Below are positions 1-11,858 of a stretch of 57,527 nt of DNA, one piece after another; position 1 is the stretch's first letter, and each line of letters opens with the position of its first letter. The DNA lies in NCBI GenBank assembly GCA_030435675.1, contig JAUCMV010000016.1:1-57527 (forward strand), given 5' to 3'. Position numbers and translations under genes: made by a program. This stretch comes from Steinernema hermaphroditum (taxonomy: Eukaryota; Nematoda; Chromadorea; Rhabditida; Steinernematidae). The notes under the pieces are model-generated. The model made no database searches and was not told the origin of the DNA. It was given only the letters and a program-made list of their open reading frames with translations.

Positions 1-174
1 CAAAGTACCATAGCATTTTTATGATTGGATCTTGTAGAACTGCACGAGCCTGATCGAACGCGCCTACTCTCGTTGGATTTACTGTGGACTATCTTAGTTT
101 CCTGCAAAACTTTCAATTCGAGACAGATAGGGCCCTTGTTCATGCAAAGAGTTCTGCATCTGACCCTCCTGCTC
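1..174 (+). repeat. Representative monomer, type A tail, 174 bp
   Basis: This first complete unit serves as the reference for unit positions. It has TAGCAT (12-17), GATTGG (23-28), GCACGAG (42-48), ATCGAACGCGCC (53-64), ACTCTCGTTGGATTTAC (66-82), the conserved TGTGGACTATC block, AATTCGAGACAG (115-126), then the type A tail GATAGGGCCC, TTGTTCATGCAAAGAG, and CTGCATCTGACCCTCC. It has 78 G+C of 174 and six CpG sites at 45, 55, 59, 61, 71 and 119. Type A units come in a 174-bp form (GGGCCC) and a 173-bp form (GGGCC). The tail varies further in CATGCAAAG, CATACAAAG and CATACCAAG. Confidence 0.97.
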
Positions 175-347
175 CAAAGTACCATAGCATTTTTATGATC
201 GGATCTTGTAGAACTGCACGAGCCTGATCGAACGCGCCTACTCTCGTTGGATTTCCTGTGGACTATCTTAGTTTCCTGCAAAACTTTCAATTCGAGACAG
301 CAGGGCCCTTGCTCACACCAAGAGCTCTGCATCTGACCCTCCTGCTC
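175..347 (+). repeat. Representative monomer, type B tail, 173 bp
   Basis: The second unit shows the alternative tail: GAGACAG is followed directly by CAGGGCCC, then TTGCTCACACCAAGAGCTC. The substitutions CTCACACC for TTCATGCA and GAGCTC for GAGTTC usually travel together, so this is a linked haplotype rather than independent point changes. A 174-bp form of B has GACAGGG in place of CAGGG (for example 52664-52837). This unit also carries GATCGG in place of GATTGG and TTTCCTGTGG in place of TTTACTGTGG, two further common variants of the family. B-tail units contain a SacI-type GAGCTC site that A-tail units lack. Confidence 0.95.
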
Positions 348-1562
348 CAAAGTACCATAGCATTTTTATGATTGGATCTTGTAGAACTGCACGAGCCTGA
401 TCGAACGCGCCTACTCTCGTTGGATTTCTTGTGGACTATCTTAGTTTCCTGCAAAACTTTCAATTCGAGACAGATAGGGCCTTGTTCATGCAAAGAGTTC
501 CGCATCTGACCCTCCTGCTCCAAAGTACCATAGCATTTTTATGATCGGATCTTGTAGAACTGCACGAGCCTGATCGAACGCGCCTACTCTCGTTGGATTT
601 CTTGTGGACTATCTTAGTTTCCTGCAAAACTTTCAATTCGAGACAGATAGGGCCCTTGTTCATACAAAGAGTTCTGCATCTGACCCTCCTGCTCCAAAGT
701 ACCATAGCATTTTTATGATCGGATCTTGTAGAACTGCACGAGCCTGATCGAACGCGCCTACTCTCGTTGGATTTACTGTGGACTATCTTAGTTTCCTGCA
801 AAACTTTCAATTCGAGACAGATAGGGCCCTTGTTCATACAAAGAGTTCTGCATCTGACCCTCCTGCTCCAAAGTACCATAGCATTTTTATGATTGGATCT
901 TGTAGAACTGCACGAGCCTGATCGAACGCGCCTACTCTCGTTGGATTTCTTGTGGACTATCTTAGTTTCCTGCAAAACTTTCAATTCGAGACAGATAGGG
1001 CCCTTGTTCATACAAAGAGTTCTGCATCTGACCCTCCTGCTCCAAAGTACCATAGCATTTTTATGATCGGATCTTGTAGAACTGCACGAGCCTGATCGAA
1101 CGCGCCTACTCCCGTTGGGTTTACTGTGGACTATCTTAGTTTCCTGCAAAACTTTCAATTCGAGACAGCAGGGCCCTTGCTCACACCAAGAGCTCTGCAT
1201 CTGACCCTCCTGCTCCAAAGTACCATAGCATTTTTATGATTGGATCTTGTAGAACTGCACGAGCCTGATCGAACGCGCCTACTCTCGTTGGATTTACTGT
1301 GGACTATCTTAGTTTCCTGCAAAACTTTCAATTCGAGACAGATAGGGCCCTTGCTCACACCAAGAGCTCTGCATCTGACCCTCCTGCTCCAAAGTACCAT
1401 AGCATTTTTATGATTGGATCTTGTAGAACTGCACGAGCCTGATCGAACGCGCCTACTCTCGTTGGATTTCCTGTGGACTATCTTAGTTTCCTGCAAAACT
1501 TTCAATTCGAGACAGCAGGGCCCTTGCTCACACCAAGAGCTCTGCATCTGACCCTCCTGCTC

Positions 1563-1909
1563 CAAAGTACCATATCATTTTTATGATTCCATCTTGTAGA
1601 ACTGCAAGAGCCTGATCGAACGCGCCTATTCCCGTTGGGATTACTGTGGACTATCTTAGTTTCCTGCAAAACTTTCAATTCGAGACAGCAGGGCCCTTGC
1701 TCACACCAAGAGCTCTGCATCTGACCCTCCTGCTCCAAAGTACCATATCATTTTTATGATTCCATCTTGTAGAACTGCAAGAAACCTGATCGAACGCGCC
1801 TATTCCCGTTGGGATTACTGTGGACTATCTTAGTTTCCTGCAAAACTTTCAATTCGAGACAGATAGGGCCTTGTTCATACAAAGAGTTCTGCATCTGACC
1901 CTCCTGCTC
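1563..1909 (+). repeat. Divergent monomer dimer, first copy
   Basis: Two adjacent divergent units of 173 and 174 bp, both with TATCAT, TTCCATC, GCAAGA and ATTCCCGTTGGGATTAC. The first ends in a B tail and the second in an A tail with CATACAAAG. The second unit has an extra A after GCAAGA (GCAAGAAACCTG), a private indel whose near-identical form (GCAAGAAGCCTG) recurs in the dimer at 2952-3298. Confidence 0.9.
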
Positions 1910-2951
1910 CAAAGTACCATAGCATTTTTATGATTGGATCTTGTAGAACTGCACGAGCCTGATCGAACGCGCCTACTCTCGTTGGATTTCCTGTGGACTA
2001 TCTTAGTTTCCTGCAAAACTTTCAATTCGAGACAGCAGGGCCCTTGCTCACACCAAGAGCTCTGCATCTGACCCTCCTGCTCCAAAGTACCATAGCATTT
2101 TTATGATTGGATCTTGTAGAACTGCACGAGCCTGATCGAACGCGCCTACTCTCGTTGGATTTACTTGTGGACTATCTTAGTTTCCTGCAAAACTTTCAAT
2201 TCGAGACAGATAGGGCCCTTGTTCATGCAAAGAGTTCTGCATCTGACCCTCCTGCTCCAAAGTACCATAGCATTTTTATGATTGGATCTTGTAGAACTGC
2301 ACGAGCCTGATCGAACGCGCCTACTCTCGTTGGATTTCCTGTGGACTATCTTAGTTTCCTGCAAAACTTTCAATTCGAGACAGATAGGGCCCTTGTTCAT
2401 ACAAAGAGTTCTGCATCTGACCCTCCTGCTCCAAAGTACCATAGCATTTTTATGATCGGATCTTGTAGAACTGCACGAGCCTGATCGAACGCGCCTACTC
2501 TCGTTGGATTTCCTGTGGACTATCTTAGTTTCCTGCAAAACTTTCAATTCGAGACAGCAGGGCCCTTGCTCACACCAAGAGCTCTGCATCTGACCCTCCT
2601 GCTCCAAAGTACCATAGCATTTTTATGATTGGATCTTGTAGAACTGCACGAGCCTGATCGAACGCGCCTACTCTCGTTGGATTTCCTGTGGACTATCTTA
2701 GTTTCCTGCAAAACTTTCAATTCGAGACAGATAGGGCCCTTGTTCATACAAAGAGTTCTGCATCTGACCCTCCTGCTCCAAAGTACCATAGCATTTTTAT
2801 GATTGGATCTTGTAGAACTGCACGAGCCTGATCGAACGCGCCTACTCCCGTTGGGATTACTGTGGACTATCTTAGTTTCCTGCAAAACTTTCAATTCGAG
2901 ACAGCAGGGCCCTTGCTCACACCAAGAGCTCTGCATCTGACCCTCCTGCTC

Positions 2952-3298
2952 CAAAGTACCATATCATTTTTATGATTCCATCTTGTAGAACTGCAAGAGC
3001 CTGATCGAACGCGCCTATTCCCGTTGGGATTACTGTGGACTATCTTAGTTTCCTGCAAAACTTTCAATTCGAGACAGCAGGGCCCTTGCTCACACCAAGA
3101 GCTCTGCATCTGACCCTCCTGCTCCAAAGTACCATATCATTTTTATGATTCCATCTTGTAGAACTGCAAGAAGCCTGATCGAACGCGCCTATTCCCGTTG
3201 GGATTACTGTGGACTATCTTAGTTTCCTGCAAAACTTTCAATTCGAGACAGATAGGGCCTTGTTCATACAAAGAGTTCTGCATCTGACCCTCCTGCTC
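2952..3298 (+). repeat. Divergent monomer dimer, second copy
   Basis: Matches the dimer at 1563-1909 in unit lengths, tail order (B then A with CATACAAAG), all divergent-haplotype markers and the extra base after GCAAGA in the second unit. The offset is 1389 bp, equal to eight monomers. The units immediately upstream differ between the two places, so the copied segment is short. Confidence 0.88.
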
Positions 3299-6200
3299 CA
3301 AAGTACCATAGCATTTTTATGATTGGATCTTGTAGAACTGCACGAGCCTGATCGAACGCGCCTACTCTCGTTGGATTTACTGTGGACTATCTTAGTTTCC
3401 TGCAAAACTTTCAATTCGAGACAGACAGGGCCCTTGCTCACACCAAGAGCTCTGCATCTGACCCTCCTGCTCCAAAGTACCATAGCATTTTTATGATTGG
3501 ATCTTGTAGAACTGCACGAGCCTGATCGAACGCGCCTACTCCCGTTGGGATTTCCTGTGGACTATCTTAGTTTCCTGCAAAACTTTCAATTCGAGACAGC
3601 AGGGCCCTTGCTCACACCAAGAGCTCTGCATCTGACCCTCCTGCTCCAAAGTACCATAGCATTTTTATGATTGGATCTTGTAGAACTGCACGAGCCTGAT
3701 CGAACGCGCCTACTCTCGTTGGATTTCCTGTGGACTATCTTAGTTTCCTGCAAAACTTTCAATTCGAGACAGATAGGGCCCTTGTTCATACAAAGAGTTC
3801 TGCATCTGACCCTCCTGCTCCAAAGTACCATAGCATTTTTATGATTGGATCTTGTAGAACTGCACGAGCCTGATCGAACGCGCCTACTCTCGTTGGATTT
3901 CCTGTGGACTATCTTAGTTTCCTGCAAAACTTTCAATTCGAGACAGCAGGGCCCTTGCTCACACCAAGAGCTCTGCATCTGACCCTCCTGCTCCAAAGTA
4001 CCATAGCATTTTTATGATTGGATCTTGTAGAACTGCACGAGCCTGATCGAACGCGCCTACTCTCGTTGGATTTCCTGTGGACTATCTTAGTTTCCTGCAA
4101 AACTTTCAATTCGAGACAGATAGGGCCCTTGTTCATGCAAAGAGTTCTGCATCTGACCCTCCTGCTCCAAAGTACCATAGCATTTTTATGATCGGATCTT
4201 GTAGAACTGCACGAGCCTGATCGAACGCGCCTACTCTCGTTGGATTTACTGTGGACTATCTTAGTTTCCTGCAAAACTTTCAATTCGAGACAGCATGGCC
4301 CTTGCTCACATCCAAGAGTTCTGCATCTGACCCTCCTGCTCCAAAGTACCATAGCATTTTTATGATTGGATCTTGTAGAACTGCACGAGCCTGATCGAAC
4401 GCGCCTACTCTCGTTGGATTTCCTGTGGACTATCTTAGTTTCCTGCAAAACTTTCAATTCGAGACAGCAGGGCCCTTGCTCACACCAAGAGCTCTGCATC
4501 TGACCCTCCTGCTCCAAAGTACCATAGCATTTTTATGATTGGATCTTGTAGAACTGCACGAGCCTGATCGAACGCGCCTACTCTCGTTGGATTTACTGTG
4601 GACTATCTTAGTTTCCTGCAAAACTTTCAATTCGAGACAGATAGGGCCCTTGTTCATACAAAGAGTTCTGCATCTGACCCTCCTGCTCCAAAGTACCATA
4701 GCATTTTTATGATTGGATCTTGTAGAACTGCACGAGCCTGATCGAACGCGCCTACTCTCGTTGGATTTACTGTGGACTATCTTAGTTTCCTGCAAAACTT
4801 TCAATTCGAGACAGACAGGGCCCTTGCTCACACCAAGAGCTCTGCATCTGACCCTCCTGCTCCAAAGTACCATAGCATTTTTATGATTGGATCTTGTAGA
4901 ACTGCACGAGCCTGATCGAACGCGCCTATTCCCGTTGGGATTACTGTGGACTATCTTAGTTTCCTGCAAAACTTTCAATTCGAGACAGCAGGGCCCTTGC
5001 TCACACCAAGAGCTCTGCATCTGACCCTCCTGCTCCAAAGTACCATATCATTTTTATGATTCGATCTTGTAGAACTGCAAGAGCCTGATCGAACGCGCCT
5101 ATTCCCGTTGGGATTACTGTGGACTATCTTAGTTTCCTGCAAAACTTTCAATTCGAGACAGCAGGGCCCTTGCTCACACCAAGAGCTCTGCATCTGACCC
5201 TCCTGCTCCAAAGTACCATAGCATTTTTATGATTCGGATCTTGTAGAACTGCACGAGCCTGATCGAACGCGCCTACTCTCGTTGGATTTACTGTGGACTA
5301 TCTTAGTTTCCTGCAAAACTTTCAATTCGAGACAGATAGGGCCCTTGTTCATACAAAGAGTTCTGCATCTGACCCTCCTGCTCCAAAGTACCATAGCATT
5401 TTTATGATTGGATCTTGTAGAACTGCACGAGCCTGATCGAACGCGCCTACTCTCGTTGGATTTACTGTGGACTATCTTAGTTTCCTGCAAAACTTTCAAT
5501 TCGAGACAGATAGGGCCCTTGTTCATACAAAGAGTTCTGCATCTGACCCTCCTGCTCCAAAGTACCATAGCATTTTTATGATTGGATCTTGTAGAACTGC
5601 ACGAGCCTGATCGAACGCGCCTACTCTCGTTGGATTTACTGTGGACTATCTTAGTTTCCTGCAAAACTTTCAATTCGAGACAGTAGGGCCCTTGCTCACA
5701 CCAAGAGTTCTGCATCTGACCCTCCTGCTCCAAAGTACCATAGCATTTTTATGATTGGATCTTGTAGAACTGCACGAGCCTGATCGAACGCGCCTACTCT
5801 CGTTGGATTTCCTGTGGACTATCTTAGTTTCCTGCAAAACTTTCAATTCGAGACAGCAGGGCCCTTGCTCACACCAAGAGCTCTGCATCTGACCCTCCTG
5901 CTCCAAAGTACCATATCATTTTTATGATTCCATCTTGTAGAACTGCAAGAGCCTGATCGAACGCGCCTATTCCCGTTGGGATTACTGTGGACTATCTTAG
6001 TTTCCTGCAAAACTTTCAATTCGAGACAGCAGGGCCCTTGCTCACACCAAGAGCTCTGCATCTGACCCTCCTGCTCCAAAGTACCATAGCATTTTTATGA
6101 TTGGATCTTGTAGAACTGCAAGAGCCTGATCGAACGCGCCTATTCCCGTTGGGATTACTGTGGACTATCTTAGTTTCCTGCAAAACTTTCAATTCGAGAC

Positions 6201-6424
6201 AGATAGGGCCCTTGCTCACACCAAGAGCTCTGCATCTGACCCTCCTGCTCCAAAGTACCATAGCATTTTTATGATTGGATCTTGTAGAACTGCACGAGCC
6301 TGATCGAACGCGCCTACTCCCGTTGGGTTTACTGTGGACTATCTTAGTTTCCTGCAAAACTTTCAATTCGAGACAGACAGGGCCCTTGCTCACACCAAGA
6401 GCTCTGCATCTGACCCTCCTGCTC

Positions 6425-6771
6425 CAAAGTACCATATCATTTTTATGATTCCATCTTGTAGAACTGCAAGAGCCTGATCGAACGCGCCTATTCCCGTTGG
6501 GATTACTGTGGACTATCTTAGTTTCCTGCAAAACTTTCAATTCGAGACAGCAGGGCCCTTGCTCACACCAAGAGCTCTGCATCTGACCCTCCTGCTCCAA
6601 AGTACCATATCATTTTTATGATTCCATCTTGTAGAACTGCAAGAGCCTGATCGAACGCGCCTATTCCCGTTGGGATTACTGTGGACTATCTTAGTTTCCT
6701 GCAAAACTTTCAATTCGAGACAGATAGGGCCCTTGTTCATACAAAGAGTTCTGCATCTGACCCTCCTGCTC
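6425..6771 (+). repeat. Divergent monomer dimer, third occurrence
   Basis: Two consecutive units with TATCAT, TTCCATC, GCAAGAGCC and ATTCCCGTTGGGATTAC. The first has a B tail and the second an A tail with GGGCCC and CATACAAAG. It has the same B then A order as the dimers at 1563 and 2952 but lacks the extra base after GCAAGA, so it is related but not the same private copy. Confidence 0.85.
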
Positions 6772-7466
6772 CAAAGTACCATAGCATTTTTATGATTGGA
6801 TCTTGTAGAACTGCACGAGCCTGATCGAACGCGCCTACTCTCGTTGGATTTCCTGTGGACTATCTTAGTTTCCTGCAAAACTTTCAATTCGAGACAGCAG
6901 GGCCCTTGCTCACACCAAGAGCTTCTGCATCTGACCCTCCTGCTCCAAAGTACCATAGCATTTTTATGATTGGATCTTGTAGAACTGCACGAGCCTGATC
7001 GAACGCGCCTACTCTCGTTGGATTTACTGTGGACTATCTTAGTTTCCTGCAAAACTTTCAATTCGAGACAGATAGGGCCCTTGTTCATACAAAGAGTTCT
7101 GCATCTGACCCTCCTGCTCCAAAGTACCATAGCATTTTTATGATTGGATCTTGTAGAACTGCACGAGCCTGATCGAACGCGCCTACTCTCGTTGGGTTTA
7201 CTGTGGACTATCTTAGTTTCCTGCAAAACTTTCAATTCGAGACAGATAGGGCCCTTGTTCATACAAAGAGTTCTGCATCTGACCCTCCTGCTCCAAAGTA
7301 CCATAGCATTTTTATGATTGGATCTTGTAGAACTGCACGAGCCTGATCGAACGCGCCTACTCTCGTTGGATTTACTGTGGACTATCTTAGTTTCCTGCAA
7401 AACTTTCAATTCGAGACAGCAGGGCCCTTGCTCACACCAAGAGCTCTGCATCTGACCCTCCTGCTC

Positions 7467-7985
7467 CAAAGTACCATAGCATTTTTATGATTCCATCTTG
7501 TAGAACTGCAAGAGCCTGATCGAACGCGCCTATTCCCGTTGGGATTACTGTGGACTATCTTAGTTTCCTGCAAAACTTTCAATTCGAGACAGCAGGGCCC
7601 TTGCTCACACCAAGAGCTCTGCATCTGACCCTCCTGCTCCAAAGTACCATAGCATTTTTATGATTGGATCTTGTAGAACTGCAAGAGCCTGATCGAACGC
7701 GCCTATTCCCGTTGGGATTACTGTGGACTATCTTAGTTTCCTGCAAAACTTTCAATTCGAGACAGCAGGGCCCTTGCTCACACCAAGAGCTCTGCATCTG
7801 ACCCTCCTGCTCCAAAGTACCATATCATTTTTATGATTCGATCTTGTAGAACTGCAAGAGCCTGATCGAACGCGCCTATTCCCGTTGGGATTACTGTGGA
7901 CTATCTTAGTTTCCTGCAAAACTTTCAATTCGAGACAGCAGGGCCCTTGCTCACACCAAGAGCTCTGCATCTGACCCTCCTGCTC
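7467..7985 (+). repeat. Three tandem hybrid monomers with GCAAGAG and B tails
   Basis: Three 173-bp units in a row, all with GCAAGAGCC, ATTCCCGTTGGGATTAC and the CAGGG B tail, but with different 5-prime patches: TAGCAT with TTCCATC, then TAGCAT with GATTGG, then TATCAT with GATTCGATC. The right half of the divergent haplotype is fixed while the left half varies, which marks a recombination boundary inside the monomer. Confidence 0.85.
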
Positions 7986-8070
7986 CAAAGTACCATAGCA
8001 TTTTTATGATTGGATCTTGTAGAACTGCACGAGCCTGATCGAACGCGCCTACTCTCGTTGGATTTCCTGT

Positions 8071-8126
8071 GGACTATCTTAGTTTCCTGCAAAACTTTGG
8101 ACTATCTTAGTTTCCTGCAAAACTTT
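8071..8126 (+). repeat. 28-bp internal tandem duplication within one monomer
   Basis: GGACTATCTTAGTTTCCTGC plus AAAACTTT occurs twice back to back, at 8071-8098 and 8099-8126, with no difference between copies. It is the only large length change in the window and makes this unit about 202 bp. The duplicated segment is the most conserved part of the backbone. The duplication breaks the usual frame and length register and looks like a single slippage or end-joining event that has not spread to other units. Confidence 0.97.
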
Positions 8127-11100
8127 CAATTCGAGACAGACAGGGCCCTTGCTCACACCAAGAGCTCTGCATCTGACCCTCCTGCTCCAAAGTACCATAG
8201 CATTTTTATGATTGGATCTTGTAGAACTGCACGAGCCTGATCGAACGCGCCTACTCCCGTTGGGATTACTGTGGACTATCTTAGTTTCCTGCAAAACTTT
8301 CAATTCGAGACAGACAGGGCCCTTGCTCACACCAAGAGTTCTGCATCTGACCCTCCTGCTCCAAAGTACCATAGCATTTTTATGATTGGATCTTGTAGAA
8401 CTGCACGAGCCTGATCGAACGCGCCTACTCTCGTTGGATTTACTGTGGACTATCTTAGTTTCCTGCAAAACTTTCAATTCGAGACAGATAGGGCCCTTGT
8501 TCATACAAAGAGTTCTGCATCTGACCCTCCTGCTCCAAAGTACCATAGCATTTTTATGATTGGATCTTGTAGAACTGCACGAGCCTGATCGAACGCGCCT
8601 ACTCCCGTTGGATTTCCTGTGGACTATCTTAGTTTCCTGCAAAACTTTCAATTCGAGACAGCAGGGCCCTTGCTCACACCAAGAGCTCTGCATCTGACCC
8701 TCCTGCTCCAAAGTACCATAGCATTTTTATGATTGGATCTTGTAGAACTGCACGAGCCTGATCGAACGCGCCTACTCTCGTTGGATTTACTGTGGACTAT
8801 CTTAGTTTCCTGCAAAACTTTCAATTCGAGACAGATAGGGCCCTTGTTCATACAAAGAGTTCTGCATCTGACCCTCCTGCTCCAAAGTACCATAGCATTT
8901 TTATGATTGGATCTTGTAGAACTGCACGAGCCTGATCGAACGCGCCTACTCTCGTTGGGTTTACTGTGGACTATCTTAGTTTCCTGCAAAACTTTCAATT
9001 CGAGACAGATAGGGCCCTTGTTCATACACAAGAGTTCTGCATCTGACCCTCCTGCTCCAAAGTACCATAGCATTTTTATGATTGGATCTTGTAGAACTGC
9101 ACGAGCCTGATCGAACGCGCCTACTCTCGTTGGATTTCCTGTGGACTATCTTAGTTTCCTGCAAAACTTTCAATTCGAGACAGCAGGGCCCTTGCTCACA
9201 CCAAGAGCTCTGCATCTGACCCTCCTGCTCCAAAGTACCATAGCATTTTTATGATTGGATCTTGTAGAACTGCACGAGCCTGATCGAACGCGCCTATTCC
9301 CGTTGGGATTACTGTGGACTATCTTAGTTTCCTGCAAAACTTTCAATTCGAGACAGCAGGGCCCTTGCTCACACCAAGAGCTCTGCATCTGACCCTCCTG
9401 CTCCAAAGTACCATAGCATTTTTATGATTGGATCTTGTAGAACTGCACGAGCCTGATCGAACGCGCCTACTCCCGTTGGGTTTACTGTGGACTATCTTAG
9501 TTTCCTGCAAAACTTTCAATTCGAGACAGACAGGGCCCTTGCTCACACCAAGAGCTCTGCATCTGACCCTCCTGCTCCAAAGTACCATAGCATTTTTATG
9601 ATTGGATCTTGTAGAACTGCACGAGCCTGATCGAACGCGCCTACTCCCGTTGGGTTTACTGTGGACTATCTTAGTTTCCTGCAAAACTTTCAATTCGAGA
9701 CAGCAGGGCCCTTGCTCACACCAAGAGCTCTGCATCTGACCCTCCTGCTCCAAAGTACCATAGCATTTTTATGATTGGATCTTGTAGAACTGCACGAGCC
9801 TGATCGAACGCGCCTACTCTCGTTGGATTTCCTGTGGACTATCTTAGTTTCCTGCAAAACTTTCAATTCGAGACAGATAGGGCCCTTGTTCATGCAAAGA
9901 GTTCTGCATCTGACCCTCCTGCTCCAAAGTACCATAGCATTTTTATGATTGGATCTTGTAGAACTGCACGAGCCTGATCGAACGCGCCTACTCTCGTTGG
10001 ATTTCCTGTGGACTATCTTAGTTTCCTGCAAAACTTTCAATTCGAGACAGATAGGGCCCTTGTTCATACAAAGAGTTCTGCATCTGACCCTCCTGCTCCA
10101 AAGTACCATAGCATTTTTATGATTGGATCTTGTAGAACTGCACGAGCCTGATCGAACGCGCCTACTCTCGTTGGATTTCCTGTGGACTATCTTAGTTTCC
10201 TGCAAAACTTTCAATTCGAGACAGCAGGGCCCTTGCTCACACCAAGAGCTCTGCATCTGACCCTCCTGCTCCAAAGTACCATAGCATTTTTATGATTGGA
10301 TCTTGTAGAACTGCACGAGCCTGATCGAACGCGCCTACTCCCGTTGGGTTTACTGTGGACTATCTTAGTTTCCTGCAAAACTTTCAATTCGAGACAGACA
10401 GGGCCCTTGCTCACACCAAGAGTTCTGCATCTGACCCTCCTGCTCCAAAGTACCATAGCATTTTTATGATTGGATCTTGTAGAACTGCACGAGCCTGATC
10501 GAACGCGCCTACTCTCGTTGGATTTCCTGTGGACTATCTTAGTTTCCTGCAAAACTTTCAATTCGAGACAGACAGGGCCCTTGCTCACACCAAGAGCTCT
10601 GCATCTGACCCTCCTGCTCCAAAGTACCATAGCATTTTTATGATCGGATCTTGTAGAACTGCACGAGCCTGATCGAACGCGCCTACTCTCGTTGGATTTA
10701 CTGTGGACTATCTTAGTTTCCTGCAAAACTTTCAATTCGAGACAGATAGGGCCCTTGTTCATGCAAAGAGTTCTGCATCTGACCCTCCTGCTCCAAAGTA
10801 CCATAGCATTTTTATGATTGGATCTTGTAGAACTGCACGAGCCTGATCGAACGCGCCTACTCTCGTTGGATTTACTGTGGACTATCTTAGTTTCCTGCAA
10901 AACTTTCAATTCGAGACAGATAGGGCCCTTGTTCATGCACAAAGAGTTCTGCATCTGACCCTCCTGCTCCAAAGTACCATAGCATTTTTATGATTGGATC
11001 TTGTAGAACTGCACGAGCCTGATCGAACGCGCCTACTCTCGTTGGGTTTACTGTGGACTATCTTAGTTTCCTGCAAAACTTTCAATTCGAGACAGATAGG

Positions 11101-11684
11101 GCCCTTGTTCATACAAAGAGTTCTGCATCTGACCCTCCTGCTCCAAAGTACCATAGCATTTTTATGATTGGATCTTGTAGAACTGCACGAGCCTGATCGA
11201 ACGCGCCTACTCTCGTTGGATTTACTGTGGACTATCTTAGTTTCCTGCAAAACTTTCAATTCGAGACAGACAGGGCCCTTGCTCACACCAAGAGTTCTGC
11301 ATCTGACCCTCCTGCTCCAAAGTACCATAGCATTTTTATGATTGGATCTTGTAGAACTGCACGAGCCTGATCGAACGCGCCTACTCTCGTTGGATTTACT
11401 GTGGACTATCTTAGTTTCCTGCAAAACTTTCAATTCGAGACAGATAGGGCCCTTGTTCATACAAAGAGTTCTGCATCTGACCCTCCTGCTCCAAAGTACC
11501 ATAGCATTTTTATGATTGGATCTTGTAGAACTGCACGAGCCTGATCGAACGCGCCTACTCTCGTTGGATTTCCTGTGGACTATCTTAGTTTCCTGCAAAA
11601 CTTTCAATTCGAGACAGACAGGGCCCTTGCTCACACCAAGAGTTCTGCATCTGACCCTCCTGCTCCAAAGTACCATAGCATTTT

Positions 11685-11858
11685 TATGATTGGATCTTGT
11701 AGAACTGCACGAGCCTGATCGAACGCGCCTACTTCCTCGTTGGATTTACTGTGGACTATCTTAGTTTCCTGCAAAACTTTCAATTCGAGACAGACAGGGC
11801 CCTTGCTCACACCCAAGAGCTCTGCATCTGACCCTCCTGCTCCAAAGTACCATAGCAT
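11685..11858 (+). repeat. Indel-bearing monomer region
   Basis: Around 11731 the patch reads ACTTCCTCGTTGG where its neighbours have ACTCTCGTTGG, a net gain of two bases. In the same unit the tail near 11811 reads CACACCCAAGAG, one base longer than the usual CACACCAAGAG. Several one-base gains of this sort occur singly in the array, such as CACTAGCAT at 24699, T6 near 28690, GACCCCTCC near 46738 and GGGCCCC near 47750. Confidence 0.8.

Larger units (their letters stand above)
1..1562 (+). repeat. Subregion 1: mixed units rich in GATCGG and TCTTGTGG
   Basis: Nine monomers. GATCGG occurs in several of them and the rare TTTCTTGTGG form occurs at 427, 600 and 948. In the rest of the window TCTTGTGG recurs only at 17136 and in the last 2.6 kb. 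Tails are mostly A with B at the second unit and again from the seventh onward. No gene or non-repeat sequence is present. Confidence 0.85.
1563..7985 (+). repeat. Subregion 2: mosaic of standard and divergent monomers
   Basis: Standard ACTCTCGTTGGA units alternate irregularly with a divergent subfamily. Divergent units combine TATCAT, GATTCCATC (or GATTCGATC), GCAAGAGCC and ATTCCCGTTGGGATTAC. The clearest divergent units begin at 1563, 1736, 2952, 3125, 5904, 6425 and 6598. Related or hybrid ones begin near 5038, 6077, 7467, 7640 and 7813. Hybrids carry only part of the haplotype, for example TAGCAT and GATTGG with GCAAGAG at 6077. That pattern is expected from gene conversion or unequal exchange between subfamilies. 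The full haplotype is not seen after about 8 kb. Confidence 0.85.

Noticed and set aside
51..59. Minus-strand GTTCGATCA resembling a tRNA T-loop or pol III B box, with an A-box-like TAGTCCACAGG on the minus strand of TTTCCTGTGG units (for example 255-265)
   Set aside because: The bases flanking the loop do not pair into a T-arm, the last B-box base is wrong, the spacing between boxes is shorter than in tRNAs, and no acceptor stem or terminator is visible.
66..82. CTCGTTGGA resembling the 5-prime half of the human CENP-B box (TTCGTTGGA)
   Set aside because: The similarity stops after GGA. The required CGGG half is replaced by TACT or CCTG, so it fails the core definition.
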